This document shows positions 1 to 7,987 of a stretch of DNA of 12,721 nt, in pieces. The DNA is taken from assembly GCA_951800155.1 (NCBI GenBank), contig CATOJL010000021.1, forward strand, positions 1-12,721, given 5' to 3'. The position numbers and the translations under genes are program-made. Below the pieces are notes generated by a model. The model ran no database searches, was not told the origin of the DNA, and was given only the letters and a program-made list of their open reading frames with translations. The first letter of the stretch is position 1. Every line of letters begins with the position of its first letter. The stretch comes from an uncultured Bacilli bacterium (GTDB lineage Bacteria; Bacillota_I; Bacilli_A; RF39; UBA660).

Positions 1-337
1 GATTAATATCTATATCCTCATTTGAAGATGCAATATTCATCTTGTATAAATCAAATAGCTCCCTTTCTTCCTCATTCATTTCTTTTAATTCGTGTTCTTC
101 TAAATATTCTAAATCTTCCAATTTTACATCTTTATTATAATCAACCAATACATCTCCACTGATATTCTCCACATTTTGCTCTTCCAAATAATTATAATAA
201 CGATCTTCCAAACGATCTAAAGCGGTATTCATAGCTACATAAATACCAGTTGATAGAGTAATGAGTAGAATAATTCCAAACATTTGAATCTTTTTTCTTT
301 TTAAACCTTTGAAAGCATTTCGAAATAATAAACCCAT
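1..337 (-). CDS. ABC transporter permease, FtsX/MacB-like (5' part only)
   Basis: The reading frame starts with ATG at 337, overlapping the TAA of the ATPase gene by one base (TAATG), and runs off the left window edge after 112 codons. The N-terminus is basic (MGLLFRNAFKGLKRKK), followed by one clear membrane segment at residues 17-36. After that comes a strongly acidic, hydrophilic stretch (residues about 40-112, with many Asp, Glu and Tyr). A short cytoplasmic start, one helix and a large outer domain fit the FtsX/MacB_PCD permease family, whose later helices would lie outside the window. The overlap with an ATPase gene of the matching class makes translational coupling and a shared complex likely. 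The substrate cannot be told. Family assignment is fairly safe from context; the function (peptide or lipid extrusion, or antimicrobial defence) is open. Confidence 0.72.
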   Translation of the reverse strand, partial: MGLLFRNAFKGLKRKKIQMFGIILLITLSTGIYVAMNTALDRLEDRYYNYLEEQNVENISGDVLVDYNKDVKLEDLEYLEEHELKEMNEEERELFDLYKMNIASSNEDIDIN

Positions 338-1038
338 TATGCCCACCTCAAATCTTCTGCTTTTTTCACTTTTTTATTTTTTGTCATTTCTATTAATTTC
401 CCACTATTCATACGAATGACTGTATTGGCCATATCGGCAATGGATGGATTATGGGTAACAATGATCATAGTGGTTTTATATACTTTATTCATTTGCTGAA
501 GTAATTTTAATATATTTTTCCCCATTTCTTCATCCAAAGCTCCCGTTGGTTCATCACAAAATAATACAGCAGGATTTTTCACAAGTGCACGCGCGATGGC
601 GACTCTCTGCATTTGGCCTCCACTTAGTTGATAAGGATATTTGTTTTTATGATCCTTTAGTCCAACCGCATCTAGCACCTCATCAATATCCAATGGATCA
701 GTAGATAAATGGCTCCCCATTTCCACATTTTCCTTAATTGTTAAATTAGAAATCAAATTATAACTTTGAAAAATAAACCCTAAATGCTCTCTTCGATAAG
801 CAGTTAATTCCTCCATATTCATTTTATCAAGTCGTTTTCCATCATAAGTTATTTTTCCTTTTGATGGTGTGTCAATTCCTGATAGTAAATTCAACATTGT
901 TGACTTTCCACTTCCACTTGGTCCTAAAATGACAATCACTTCCCCTTTGTCTAGTTCTAGTGAAACATCACTTAAAGCATGGTTAGAGCCACTTGCTGAC
1001 TTATAAGTTTTTACTATACCCTCTAATTTATATAACAT
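337..1038 (-). CDS. ABC transporter ATP-binding protein, MacB/LolD/BceA type
   Basis: This is a 233-residue nucleotide-binding subunit that would power the permease encoded directly after it. Counting from the chosen start: Walker A GPSGSGKST at 39-47, Q-loop Gln91, signature LSGGQ at 138-142, Walker B ending in Asp162-Glu163 (CDEPTGALD, D-loop at 167-169), and switch His196 (THNP). All catalytic residues are present. The DEPTGALD wording and the roughly 230-residue length are typical of the MacB/LolD/BceA group that pairs with FtsX-like permeases. The frame is open 16 codons further up to 1086, but the ATG at 1038 has AAGGAGGAGAGC just in front of it, and the longer version would run across the promoter -10 at 1070-1075, so the shorter start is chosen. 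The permease gene follows with a 1-base overlap. Confidence 0.93.
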   Translation of the reverse strand: MLYKLEGIVKTYKSASGSNHALSDVSLELDKGEVIVILGPSGSGKSTMLNLLSGIDTPSKGKITYDGKRLDKMNMEELTAYRREHLGFIFQSYNLISNLTIKENVEMGSHLSTDPLDIDEVLDAVGLKDHKNKYPYQLSGGQMQRVAIARALVKNPAVLFCDEPTGALDEEMGKNILKLLQQMNKVYKTTMIIVTHNPSIADMANTVIRMNSGKLIEMTKNKKVKKAEDLRWA

Positions 1039-1069
1039 GCTCTCCTCCTTCTTAAAACATTCTTCTACT

Positions 1070-1097
1070 ATTCTACACTCTTCCAAAAATTAGTCAA
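1070..1097 (-). promoter_or_regulatory. Promoter for the ABC ATPase-permease operon
   Basis: On the minus strand TTGACT (1097-1092), a 16-base spacer, then TAGAAT (1075-1070). Both boxes match the sigma-A consensus at 5 of 6 positions. Transcription would begin near 1063, about 25 bases before the ATG at 1038. A second possible start is the extended -10 box TGTTATAAT ending at 1121, which lacks a good -35. Confidence 0.6.
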
Positions 1098-1156
1098 GTA
1101 AACCTATTCCAATTTTACACATTATAACAATACCAATCGTATGTTTTTGCCTATTA

Positions 1157-1186
1157 AAAAAGAATATTTCTGTATATATTCTTTTT
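1157..1186 (-). terminator. Rho-independent terminator after the large repeat-protein gene
   Basis: A perfect 11-bp stem (minus-strand arms AAAAAGAATAT and ATATTCTTTTT) with an 8-base loop directly follows, and overlaps, the TAA stop at 1187-1185. The 3' arm ends in a T run. The stem is AT-only apart from one G-C pair, so its strength is uncertain. Confidence 0.55.
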
Positions 1187-4100
1187 AATTTTTTCTTTTT
1201 ATGTACTGATTCAAAGAGTTAAGTACATCCTTTTTTGTCATAATCTCATAGGAATGTATCTCTTTTAATGGAATATTGGTAATACGGGAAATCTTCTCAT
1301 CTGTAAGAGAGGGACACTTTCTTTGTACTAGTTTTAAATAAATTAATTCTTGTTCGATTTCTGTTACAGTATCCATAAGGGTTTTATAAGGCTCTACCTG
1401 TAATACTTCCTCTACAACATCAAAATGTTTTTCTAAAACAGACTGTATCGACATAAAATCCATCTCTTCATAGTTTTCTTCCTGACTGCCCCTACTCTCT
1501 TCAAAAAAGAACTTTTTCTTTCTCTCCTTTAAGATATCTTCCACAATTTTAACTAAATGAGAATATCTCGGTCCTTCTAAAACAGATAATTTCACATGAC
1601 TCTTCTCTTGCTTTAAAGCAGGACCATAAAGCTTCTCACCAGCTTGATAGTATTTCATATCTTTTGGTATAGACTCTAAAATGATAGGTAATTCCTTTTC
1701 TATCCATTCCCTTTCTTCTATAGGTGTATCATAAGTAGTAAATACATCTTTAAAATAATTTGGTCTTATTTTTTCTACTTTTCGTTTTTCTAAATATTGA
1801 CGTATTGCAGAAACAAATACTTTTAAATCATCTTTCTCTTTTTGCACAAGTACCACTTGTTTTCTTTCTTCTTCTAAATTTTTTCCAAATAGTTTTTGCG
1901 CAACTTGATATCCACTATGATCTGAAGAAATGTATGTATCTATAAAGTAACGAACTCTTTTCTTTATTTCCTCTTGCTCAAAAATAGATATCTCCTTTTG
2001 AGCAAAATACTCCATAAATGTATAAAATTTTCTTCCATCTTTCTTATTCACATCTTTCAATTTCATAAAAGAATCTGTTGGCAGTTTTTCTTTTACATAG
2101 GCTTTTGCAAGAAAAAGTAAATTCTTTTGTTCTAAAGAAAGACGGGACACTAGCGCATATTTATCTTCATCAAATAACGCCATGAATCCATTGTATTGTT
2201 CTGGATACTCCTCTTGATAACTTTTTAAAATAATATGAAATTGTTCTAAGTTCTCTTGTGTCTTTTCTTCTTCTGTATAAAAATAATCGTACATTGTTGT
2301 TTTATTTGTAAGCATTTGTCGAAGAAAATACAATAAACTTTTATAATGAGAACTTTGTGAAGGAGTCAAGGAAACTTTTTTTCTTGGTTCATCTAATTGA
2401 TCCCCAAAGAGTAACTGTGCAGCCACATAACCTTCTGTATTCTGTTGTAAAGAAAGCAGTGCCTTTACTCTTTTTCTTACCCATTGCGCTGTAACTTCAT
2501 CTAAATCTTTTATAAAAACATCCCAAAAATAAACTTCTTGTTTTGGTTGTTGGTTCTTTATCCTTTCCAATTGTTTTTCTAAAAAATGAATAAAAGTACG
2601 TATTTTATTACAATAAGTCACTGGAATATTTGTTTTGTTTGCTTGGTTTTTTAATCCTTCTCCATAAATTTTTTCTAATCGACCATAAGTTTCTTTTGCA
2701 TGCGTTGCTTGTAGTGTCAAACAGGTTTGCCAAGCCTCTTCGCTTACATTCTCTAAATCAAAATGATCTTTAAAATAATCTGCAAAGGGAAATTGGATTT
2801 CTTTTTTCATTTCCTCTAGTACTGTATAAACAAACTTTTCAATTGCCTTTTCTTGTGCCTTTGTAAGAGCTACTTCCTTTTTTGTTTCATCAAAATTTTC
2901 CCCATAAATTGTTTGCAATAGCATATAAACAGGTACATTTTTCCTTTTATTTTGAAGAATATTTTCAACAGGAATACAATCTTGATTCTCTTCCGTTTGA
3001 AATAACTCTAAAAAAGTATTTGGCAAATAGCTACCATTTAAATTCTTTCTCGTTTCTAATAATCTTCGAATACATCTAATTTCATATTGTATAATAGAGA
3101 TTTTCTCCTTATTCATTGTTTTCAAATGCAATGCTTCTTCTAAATTTTTTCCATAAATTTCTGTGAATAGAGCAAATGCATTAGGCGCTTTACTTTTACG
3201 ATAAGAAAGAACCTGTCCTAAATAAAATTCTGTATAAGATATATCACTAAAATTATCCAAAAAATATTTTTTAAAAGAAACAGTCATGATTTCATCAAGC
3301 TCTTTCACCTTGTGTTTTACAAAAGAAACAATGTTGCTTTTATCCGTATAAGTAAGAGATACTTCTTTTCGAATTTCATTAAATGATTCTCCATAAATTT
3401 TTTGTAAGAGTTGACAAACGCTCATACTTTTATCTATTCGTACAATCACATCCTCTAGGGTAAGCATACCTCTATTTTCTTCTGTTTGGAATAATTCTAA
3501 AAAAGTTTCTGGCAAAAAGTGAGCATTTAAAAATTTTTTAGATTGTAATAATCCACGAATCGTTTCAATTTCCTTTTCTATAATAGAAGCTTTCGAATTG
3601 GATGCATAAGTAATGCTTTTCTTTCCATCTAACTCTTTTCCATAAATTTCTGTTAATAACATAAACTTATGGGGCGCTACAGCTTTTCGGTAGGAAATTA
3701 CTTGATTGAAATAGAAATCCGTATAAACACAATCTGAAAAGTTCTCTTTAAAAGAAGTAGCCACTTGTAGTTCTTTTTTCCTTTTTGAAATATTCTTATT
3801 TTCTTTCTGTTTCTTCTCTTGTTTTTTCATTTTTCTATTATCCTCTTTTAATTTTTTCTCATTTTCTTTCACCTGAGCAATTAGTATTGGTAATTTCTCC
3901 TGTATTTGAAGCAATCTTTTATTATACTCTATTTCATTTAAAGCAAGGAGTTGCAACAACTCCCCCTTCGTCATACCATTGTTTCCAATTTTATATGTAT
4001 ACTTGTAGAGAATTCTATCATCGCCATCTTCTAATAGTTCAACAGCTGCCTCTAATGTTTTCCTATCTAAATGATATTCTTTTAAAATAGCATTTCGTGT

Positions 4101-4481
4101 TTGAAAAACAAGTGTTGTTTCTTTTCTATCTTCCTTTAAAACATTTTTTACCATTTGTGCTATTTGATCTTCGCTTTTATGCATAAATCGTCTCTGGATA
4201 GACTGTGTGCTTTCACCACGATTCACTAAAATTTCAATACATTGTAATCTTTCTTCAAAAATTTTTACAATAGATTGCAAACGGCTCCGCTCCTTATAGG
4301 ATAAATCGCAAACGGCTCCTACACCATCTAGATTTTTTCCATATTCCCGTTCAAGTAAATTTCTAAATATAGAGTATGGTTTAAGAAGTTCTATTAAAAA
4401 TTGAACCCATCTAGAATCATATTCTTGAAAAATCCCTTTTTTTTCTTTTGAAAAATTATATTTTGCTTTTGCGTATGCCAT
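1185..4481 (-). CDS. Large cytoplasmic helical repeat protein of unknown function (1098 aa)
   Basis: I do not recognise this protein. It has no signal peptide or membrane segment and is rich in Lys and Glu. A motif of the form [IL][YF]G-x2-[LF], then a short charged linker, V-x-L, and an amphipathic helix recurs ten times, with the [YF]G at residues 47, 280, 363, 443, 526, 606, 692, 770 (degenerate FD), 865 and 952. From the second copy on, the period is about 78-95 residues. Most modules begin about 30-40 residues earlier with an aromatic YF or F-x2-F patch. Residues 185-238 are a very Lys/Glu-rich, coiled-coil-like stretch between modules 1 and 2. The C-terminus (about 1055-1095, SLTDEKISRITNIPLKEI) resembles a helix-turn-helix. 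The ATG at 4481 has AAGGAGG five bases upstream. The gene starts about 115 bp after the tuf terminator and ends in its own terminator, so it is probably monocistronic. A scaffold or nucleic-acid-binding role is only a guess. Confidence 0.88.
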   Translation of the reverse strand: MAYAKAKYNFSKEKKGIFQEYDSRWVQFLIELLKPYSIFRNLLEREYGKNLDGVGAVCDLSYKERSRLQSIVKIFEERLQCIEILVNRGESTQSIQRRFMHKSEDQIAQMVKNVLKEDRKETTLVFQTRNAILKEYHLDRKTLEAAVELLEDGDDRILYKYTYKIGNNGMTKGELLQLLALNEIEYNKRLLQIQEKLPILIAQVKENEKKLKEDNRKMKKQEKKQKENKNISKRKKELQVATSFKENFSDCVYTDFYFNQVISYRKAVAPHKFMLLTEIYGKELDGKKSITYASNSKASIIEKEIETIRGLLQSKKFLNAHFLPETFLELFQTEENRGMLTLEDVIVRIDKSMSVCQLLQKIYGESFNEIRKEVSLTYTDKSNIVSFVKHKVKELDEIMTVSFKKYFLDNFSDISYTEFYLGQVLSYRKSKAPNAFALFTEIYGKNLEEALHLKTMNKEKISIIQYEIRCIRRLLETRKNLNGSYLPNTFLELFQTEENQDCIPVENILQNKRKNVPVYMLLQTIYGENFDETKKEVALTKAQEKAIEKFVYTVLEEMKKEIQFPFADYFKDHFDLENVSEEAWQTCLTLQATHAKETYGRLEKIYGEGLKNQANKTNIPVTYCNKIRTFIHFLEKQLERIKNQQPKQEVYFWDVFIKDLDEVTAQWVRKRVKALLSLQQNTEGYVAAQLLFGDQLDEPRKKVSLTPSQSSHYKSLLYFLRQMLTNKTTMYDYFYTEEEKTQENLEQFHIILKSYQEEYPEQYNGFMALFDEDKYALVSRLSLEQKNLLFLAKAYVKEKLPTDSFMKLKDVNKKDGRKFYTFMEYFAQKEISIFEQEEIKKRVRYFIDTYISSDHSGYQVAQKLFGKNLEEERKQVVLVQKEKDDLKVFVSAIRQYLEKRKVEKIRPNYFKDVFTTYDTPIEEREWIEKELPIILESIPKDMKYYQAGEKLYGPALKQEKSHVKLSVLEGPRYSHLVKIVEDILKERKKKFFFEESRGSQEENYEEMDFMSIQSVLEKHFDVVEEVLQVEPYKTLMDTVTEIEQELIYLKLVQRKCPSLTDEKISRITNIPLKEIHSYEIMTKKDVLNSLNQYIKRKN
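2760..3737 (-). repeat. Tandem duplication of a 163-codon unit inside the repeat protein gene
   Basis: Residues 249-411 (3737-3249) and 412-574 (3248-2760) align without length change at an offset of exactly 163 residues. Matched pairs include YTDFYFNQVISYRK with YTEFYLGQVLSYRK, FLPETFLELFQTEEN with YLPNTFLELFQTEEN, and LLQKIYGESF with LLQTIYGENF. Each unit contains two of the protein's modules. The DNA is also still similar (around 3481-3515 versus 2993-3027). This pair is much closer to each other than to the remaining modules, so it is the youngest duplication. Confidence 0.85.
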
Positions 4482-4566
4482 TTTTTCCTCCTTTATTGCA
4501 ATTTCTATCGTTCATTTAAAATAGCATTTTTCTATATTTCTTCTTTCCTTCGAATAACTACTTTTT

Positions 4567-4595
4567 AGATTAACACATTTTCCTTTTAAATACAA
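4567..4595 (-). promoter_or_regulatory. Possible promoter of the repeat-protein gene
   Basis: Minus strand: TTGTAT (4595-4590), 17-base spacer, TAATCT (4572-4567), with TGT in front of the -10 box as in extended -10 promoters. It sits immediately behind the T run of the tuf terminator. The -10 box is weak, so this is tentative; the gene must have some promoter here if the terminator is efficient. Confidence 0.3.
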
Positions 4596-4596
4596 T

Positions 4597-4624
4597 AAAA
4601 AAACAAGGAAATGTTTCCCTGTTT
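4597..4624 (-). terminator. Rho-independent terminator of the str operon (after tuf)
   Basis: The minus-strand arms AAACAGGGA and TCCTTGTTT form a 9-bp stem with one G-U pair and a 6-base loop, followed by a run of seven T. It lies 10 bases after the tuf stop codon, a classic intrinsic terminator that closes the operon. Confidence 0.9.
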
Positions 4625-4633
4625 CTTCGTTTC

Positions 4634-5821
4634 TTATTCAACGATCTCAGAAACGTTACCAGCACCAACTGTTCTACCACCTTCACGGATTGAGAATTTT
4701 GTTCCATTTTCAATAGCAATTGGAGCAATCAATTCTACAGTCATAGAAACGTTGTCACCTGGCATTACCATTTCAACACCTTCTGGTAATTCAATAACAC
4801 CTGTAACATCTGTTGTACGGAAGTAAAATTGTGGACGGTAATTTGAGAAGAATGGAGTATGACGTCCGCCTTCTTCTTTGCTTAATACATAAACTTGTGC
4901 TTTAAATTTCTTGTGTGGTGTAACTGAACCTGGTTTTGCTAATACTTGACCACGTTCTACATCATCACGTGAAATTCCACGAAGTAAAATACCTGCATTA
5001 TCTCCACATTCTGCAAAATCTAATTGTTTACGGAACATTTCAATTCCTGTAACAACTGATTTTTGCGTATCTTTAATACCAACAATTTCAATTTCCTCAT
5101 TAAGTTTCAACATACCTCTTTCAACACGACCTGTAACAACTGTTCCACGTCCTGTGATTGTAAATACGTCCTCAATTGGCATTAAGAAAGGTTTATCAGT
5201 ATCTCTAGATGGAGTTTCAATCCACTCATCAACTTTGCTCATTAATTCCATAATGCAATCTGCATAGGTTGGATCTCCTTCAAGAGCTTTAAGTGCTGAT
5301 CCACGAACGATTGGAGTTGCATCCCCATCATATCCATATTCAGTTAATAATTCACGAATTTCCATTTCAACAAGGTCTAATAATTCAGGATCATCTACCA
5401 TATCACACTTGTTCATGAAAACAACCATACGAGGTACACCAACTTGACGTGAAAGTAGAATATGTTCACGAGTTTGTGCCATAGGTCCATCTGTTGCAGC
5501 AATAACTAAAATTGCTCCATCCATTTGTGCTGCACCTGTAATCATGTTCTTTACATAGTCAGCATGCCCAGGACAGTCAACGTGTGCATAGTGTCTATTA
5601 TCTGTTTCATACTCGATATGAGCTGTATTAATAGTAATACCACGTTCTCTTTCTTCTGGGGCTTTATCAATATTAGCAAAATCAACTTGTTCATTTCCTG
5701 CAATTTTTTCAGATAATACTTTTGAAATAGCAGCTGTTAAAGTTGTTTTACCATGGTCTACGTGTCCAATTGTACCAATGTTAACATGTGGCTTTGAACG
5801 ATCATATTTTTTCTTTGCCAT
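4634..5821 (-). CDS. tuf: Translation elongation factor Tu
   Basis: EF-Tu is the GTPase that carries aminoacyl-tRNA to the ribosomal A site. The protein has 395 residues, the normal length. GTP-binding motifs in order: GHVDHGKT at 19-26, the switch I RGITI at 60-64, DCPGH at 82-86 with the catalytic His86, NKCD at 137-140 and SAL at 175-177. Domain II (GRGTVVTGRVERG) and domain III (YRPQFYFRTTDVTG) are complete. ATG at 5821 has AGGAGG eight bases upstream. It is the last gene of the str operon, 69 bp after fusA, and has its own promoter in that gap, which is common for a protein needed in excess over EF-G. No unusual residue was noticed. Confidence 0.99.
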   Translation of the reverse strand: MAKKKYDRSKPHVNIGTIGHVDHGKTTLTAAISKVLSEKIAGNEQVDFANIDKAPEERERGITINTAHIEYETDNRHYAHVDCPGHADYVKNMITGAAQMDGAILVIAATDGPMAQTREHILLSRQVGVPRMVVFMNKCDMVDDPELLDLVEMEIRELLTEYGYDGDATPIVRGSALKALEGDPTYADCIMELMSKVDEWIETPSRDTDKPFLMPIEDVFTITGRGTVVTGRVERGMLKLNEEIEIVGIKDTQKSVVTGIEMFRKQLDFAECGDNAGILLRGISRDDVERGQVLAKPGSVTPHKKFKAQVYVLSKEEGGRHTPFFSNYRPQFYFRTTDVTGVIELPEGVEMVMPGDNVSMTVELIAPIAIENGTKFSIREGGRTVGAGNVSEIVE

Positions 5822-5845
5822 AATTATTTCCTCCTCTTAATATTA

Positions 5846-5862
5846 CATATACATTGTATATG
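5846..5862. promoter_or_regulatory. Perfect 8-1-8 palindrome over the tuf promoter -10 region
   Basis: CATATACA-T-TGTATATG is a perfect inverted repeat of 17 bases that completely contains the -10 box of the tuf promoter (5853-5858). Size and position fit an operator for a dimeric regulator. It could also be a chance product of AT-rich sequence or a small RNA hairpin, since the transcription start would fall inside or beside it. Confidence 0.45.
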
Positions 5863-5881
5863 AACTAGAAAAAAATAGCAA
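5853..5881 (-). promoter_or_regulatory. Internal promoter for tuf
   Basis: Minus strand: TTGCTA (5881-5876), 17-base spacer, TACAAT (5858-5853; 5 of 6 to consensus). Transcription would start near 5846, giving a roughly 25-base leader that still includes the AGGAGG at 5835-5830. This would let tuf be expressed independently of rpsL-rpsG-fusA. Confidence 0.6.
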
Positions 5882-5894
5882 GTATTTTTTCTAG
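5865..5894 (-). other. Hairpin spanning the fusA stop codon
   Basis: Minus-strand arms CTAGAAAAAATA and TATTTTTTTCTAG pair over 12 bp (one bulged base) around a 5-base loop. The TAG stop of fusA is part of the stem, and the -35 box of the tuf promoter is in the loop and stem. It could be a partial terminator, an RNA-processing site, or a barrier protecting the 3' end of the upstream message. Confidence 0.5.
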
Positions 5895-7963
5895 TTTCCA
5901 CCATTTTTCTTAATTATTTCTTCTGAAATATTTCTTGGAACTTCTTCATAATGATCCATCTCCATTGTATAATTTCCCCTACCTTGGGTATTCGAACGAA
6001 GACTAGTTGCATATCCAAACATCTCTGATAGTGGAACCATTGCTTCTATTGCTAGAGCATTTCCACGTGACTCTTGACCCATTGGTTTTCCACGACGAGA
6101 GGTAATATCTCCCATAACGTTTCCAAGATATTCATCTGGAGTTATAACTGTAACTTTCATGATTGGTTCAAGTAAAATTGGCTTACATTTATTTTTTGCC
6201 TCTTTTAAGGCCATAGATGCTGCAATTTTAAATGCCATTTCTGATGAGTCAACATCATGATAAGAACCATCAAATAGTGTTGCTTTTACATCTACCATAG
6301 GGTATCCTGCAAGAACACCTGTTTTTAGAGCATCTTGAAGTCCTTTATCCGTTACTGGAATATATTCTCTTGGAACAACTCCACCAACAATGGCATCTAC
6401 AAATTCATATCCTTTATCTGGATTTGGTTCAAATTTAATCCAAACGTGTCCATATTGCCCACGACCTCCAGATTGTTTAATGTATTTTCCTTCACATTCT
6501 GCTGCTTGTGTAAGGGTTTCGCGATAAGAAACTTGTGGCTTTCCAACATTAGCTTCTACATTAAATTCTCTTCTCATACGGTCAACAATAATATCAAGAT
6601 GTAACTCACCCATACCAGCAATAATTGTCTGTCCAGTTTCTTGATCTGTTGAAGCTCTAAAAGTTGGATCTTCTTCTGCTAGTTTTTGTAAAGCTGTCGA
6701 CATTTTCTCTTGATCTGCCTTTGATTTTGGTTCAACCGCTAATTGAATAACAGGCTCTGGAAATTCCATATTTTCTAGAATACAAGCTTTCTTTTCATCA
6801 CATAATGTATCTCCAGTTGTCGTATTTTTAAGTCCTACTGCAGCAGCAATATCCCCTGCAAATACTTCTGATATTTCCGTTCTATTATTCGCATGCATTT
6901 GTAGAATACGTCCAATACGTTCTTTTTCATCTTTTGTTGCATTTAAAACATAAGAACCACTTGTTAAATGTCCTGAATAAACACGGAAGAATGTTAAACG
7001 TCCAACAAATGGGTCTGCCATTACTTTAAATGCTAAAGCACTAAATGGTTCCTCATCGGAAGGATGTCTTACAATTTCTTCTCCGTTTAAATCTGTTCCT
7101 TTGATTGATTCTACATCTGTTGGAGATGGTAGGTAATCAATAACTGCATCTAGTAAAAGTTTAACACCTTTGTTTCCTAAGGCTGTTCCACATAATACAG
7201 GGAAAAATTCTACTGCAAGTGTTCCTTTTCGAATTGCACGTTTGATTAAGTCAACAGATACTTCTTCCCCAGCAAGGTACTTTTCCATCAACTCATCATC
7301 ATATTCACAAACAGCTTCTACTAATTCTTCCCGTTTTTTCTCTACGATATCTACTAAATCCGTAGGAATCGCAATGATCTCTGGATTTTCATCTTGTTTT
7401 CCATCATATTGATAAGCGGTTCTTGTAATTAAATCAACTACTCCTACAAAATCAGTTTCTGCACCAATTGGCCATTCAATTGGTTTGGCATTCACACCTA
7501 ATCTACTATCAATCGTAGATAAACTATACTCAAAATTCGCACCCATCTTATCCATCTTATTACAGAAAATCATACGAGGTACTTTAAATTCTGTTGCTTG
7601 ACGCCATACAGTTTCTGTTTGTGGTTCTACCCCTGCTTGCGCATCTAATAGAGCAACTGCCCCATCCAGTACACGTAGAGATCTAGACACCTCAACTGTA
7701 AAGTCTACGTGCCCTGGAGTATCAATAATATTGAAACGATGTCCCTTCCAAAAAGCAGTTGTAGCAGCCGATGTAATTGTAATTCCACGTTCCTGTTCTT
7801 GGGCCATCCAGTCCATTTGTGAAGCTCCATCGTGTGTTTCACCGATTTTGTGAATTTTACCTGTATGGAATAAAATACGTTCTGTGCAAGTCGTTTTTCC
7901 AGCATCAATATGTGCCATAATTCCAATATTACGGGTATTTTCTAAACTATATTCACGAGCCAT
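5891..7963 (-). CDS. fusA: Translation elongation factor G
   Basis: EF-G is the GTPase that drives translocation and, with RRF, ribosome recycling. The 690 residues are the usual bacterial length. Motifs: AHIDAGKT at 17-24, RGITI at 59-63, DTPGH at 81-85, NKMD at 135-138. Domains III-V follow completely, with characteristic GMGELHLDII and, near the C-terminus, SRRGKPMGQESRG-like and PLSEMFGYATSLRS segments. The start at 7963 is preceded by AAAGGA about 9 bases away, weaker than the RBSs of its neighbours. The gene is 24 bp behind rpsG and 69 bp before tuf, in the standard str order. It is the housekeeping EF-G, not a Tet(M)-type protection protein, since the N-terminus and domain order match EF-G throughout. 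Confidence 0.99.
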   Translation of the reverse strand: MAREYSLENTRNIGIMAHIDAGKTTCTERILFHTGKIHKIGETHDGASQMDWMAQEQERGITITSAATTAFWKGHRFNIIDTPGHVDFTVEVSRSLRVLDGAVALLDAQAGVEPQTETVWRQATEFKVPRMIFCNKMDKMGANFEYSLSTIDSRLGVNAKPIEWPIGAETDFVGVVDLITRTAYQYDGKQDENPEIIAIPTDLVDIVEKKREELVEAVCEYDDELMEKYLAGEEVSVDLIKRAIRKGTLAVEFFPVLCGTALGNKGVKLLLDAVIDYLPSPTDVESIKGTDLNGEEIVRHPSDEEPFSALAFKVMADPFVGRLTFFRVYSGHLTSGSYVLNATKDEKERIGRILQMHANNRTEISEVFAGDIAAAVGLKNTTTGDTLCDEKKACILENMEFPEPVIQLAVEPKSKADQEKMSTALQKLAEEDPTFRASTDQETGQTIIAGMGELHLDIIVDRMRREFNVEANVGKPQVSYRETLTQAAECEGKYIKQSGGRGQYGHVWIKFEPNPDKGYEFVDAIVGGVVPREYIPVTDKGLQDALKTGVLAGYPMVDVKATLFDGSYHDVDSSEMAFKIAASMALKEAKNKCKPILLEPIMKVTVITPDEYLGNVMGDITSRRGKPMGQESRGNALAIEAMVPLSEMFGYATSLRSNTQGRGNYTMEMDHYEEVPRNISEEIIKKNGGN

Positions 7964-7987
7964 ATATTTCTTTTCCTTTCTTAAAAA

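Noticed and set aside
1039..1086. A 16-codon N-terminal extension of the ABC ATPase
   Set aside because: It would cross the promoter -10 box, and the AAGGAGG Shine-Dalgarno sits directly before the internal ATG at 1038; family members begin near that point.
3785..4090. 101-codon open frame on the plus strand inside the large repeat-protein gene
   Set aside because: It has no RBS, is antisense to the Lys/Glu-rich part of the gene (which produces Phe/Leu/Ser-rich reverse frames), and shows no recognisable domain. The same reasoning removes the other opposite-strand frames in this gene, tuf and fusA.
7705..7926. 73-codon minus-strand frame inside fusA
   Set aside because: It is a shifted frame within the conserved EF-G G domain and has no independent signal.
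5891..7963. A tetracycline-resistance ribosomal protection protein instead of EF-G
   Set aside because: It lies in the canonical str operon, and the length and all EF-G motifs match the housekeeping protein.
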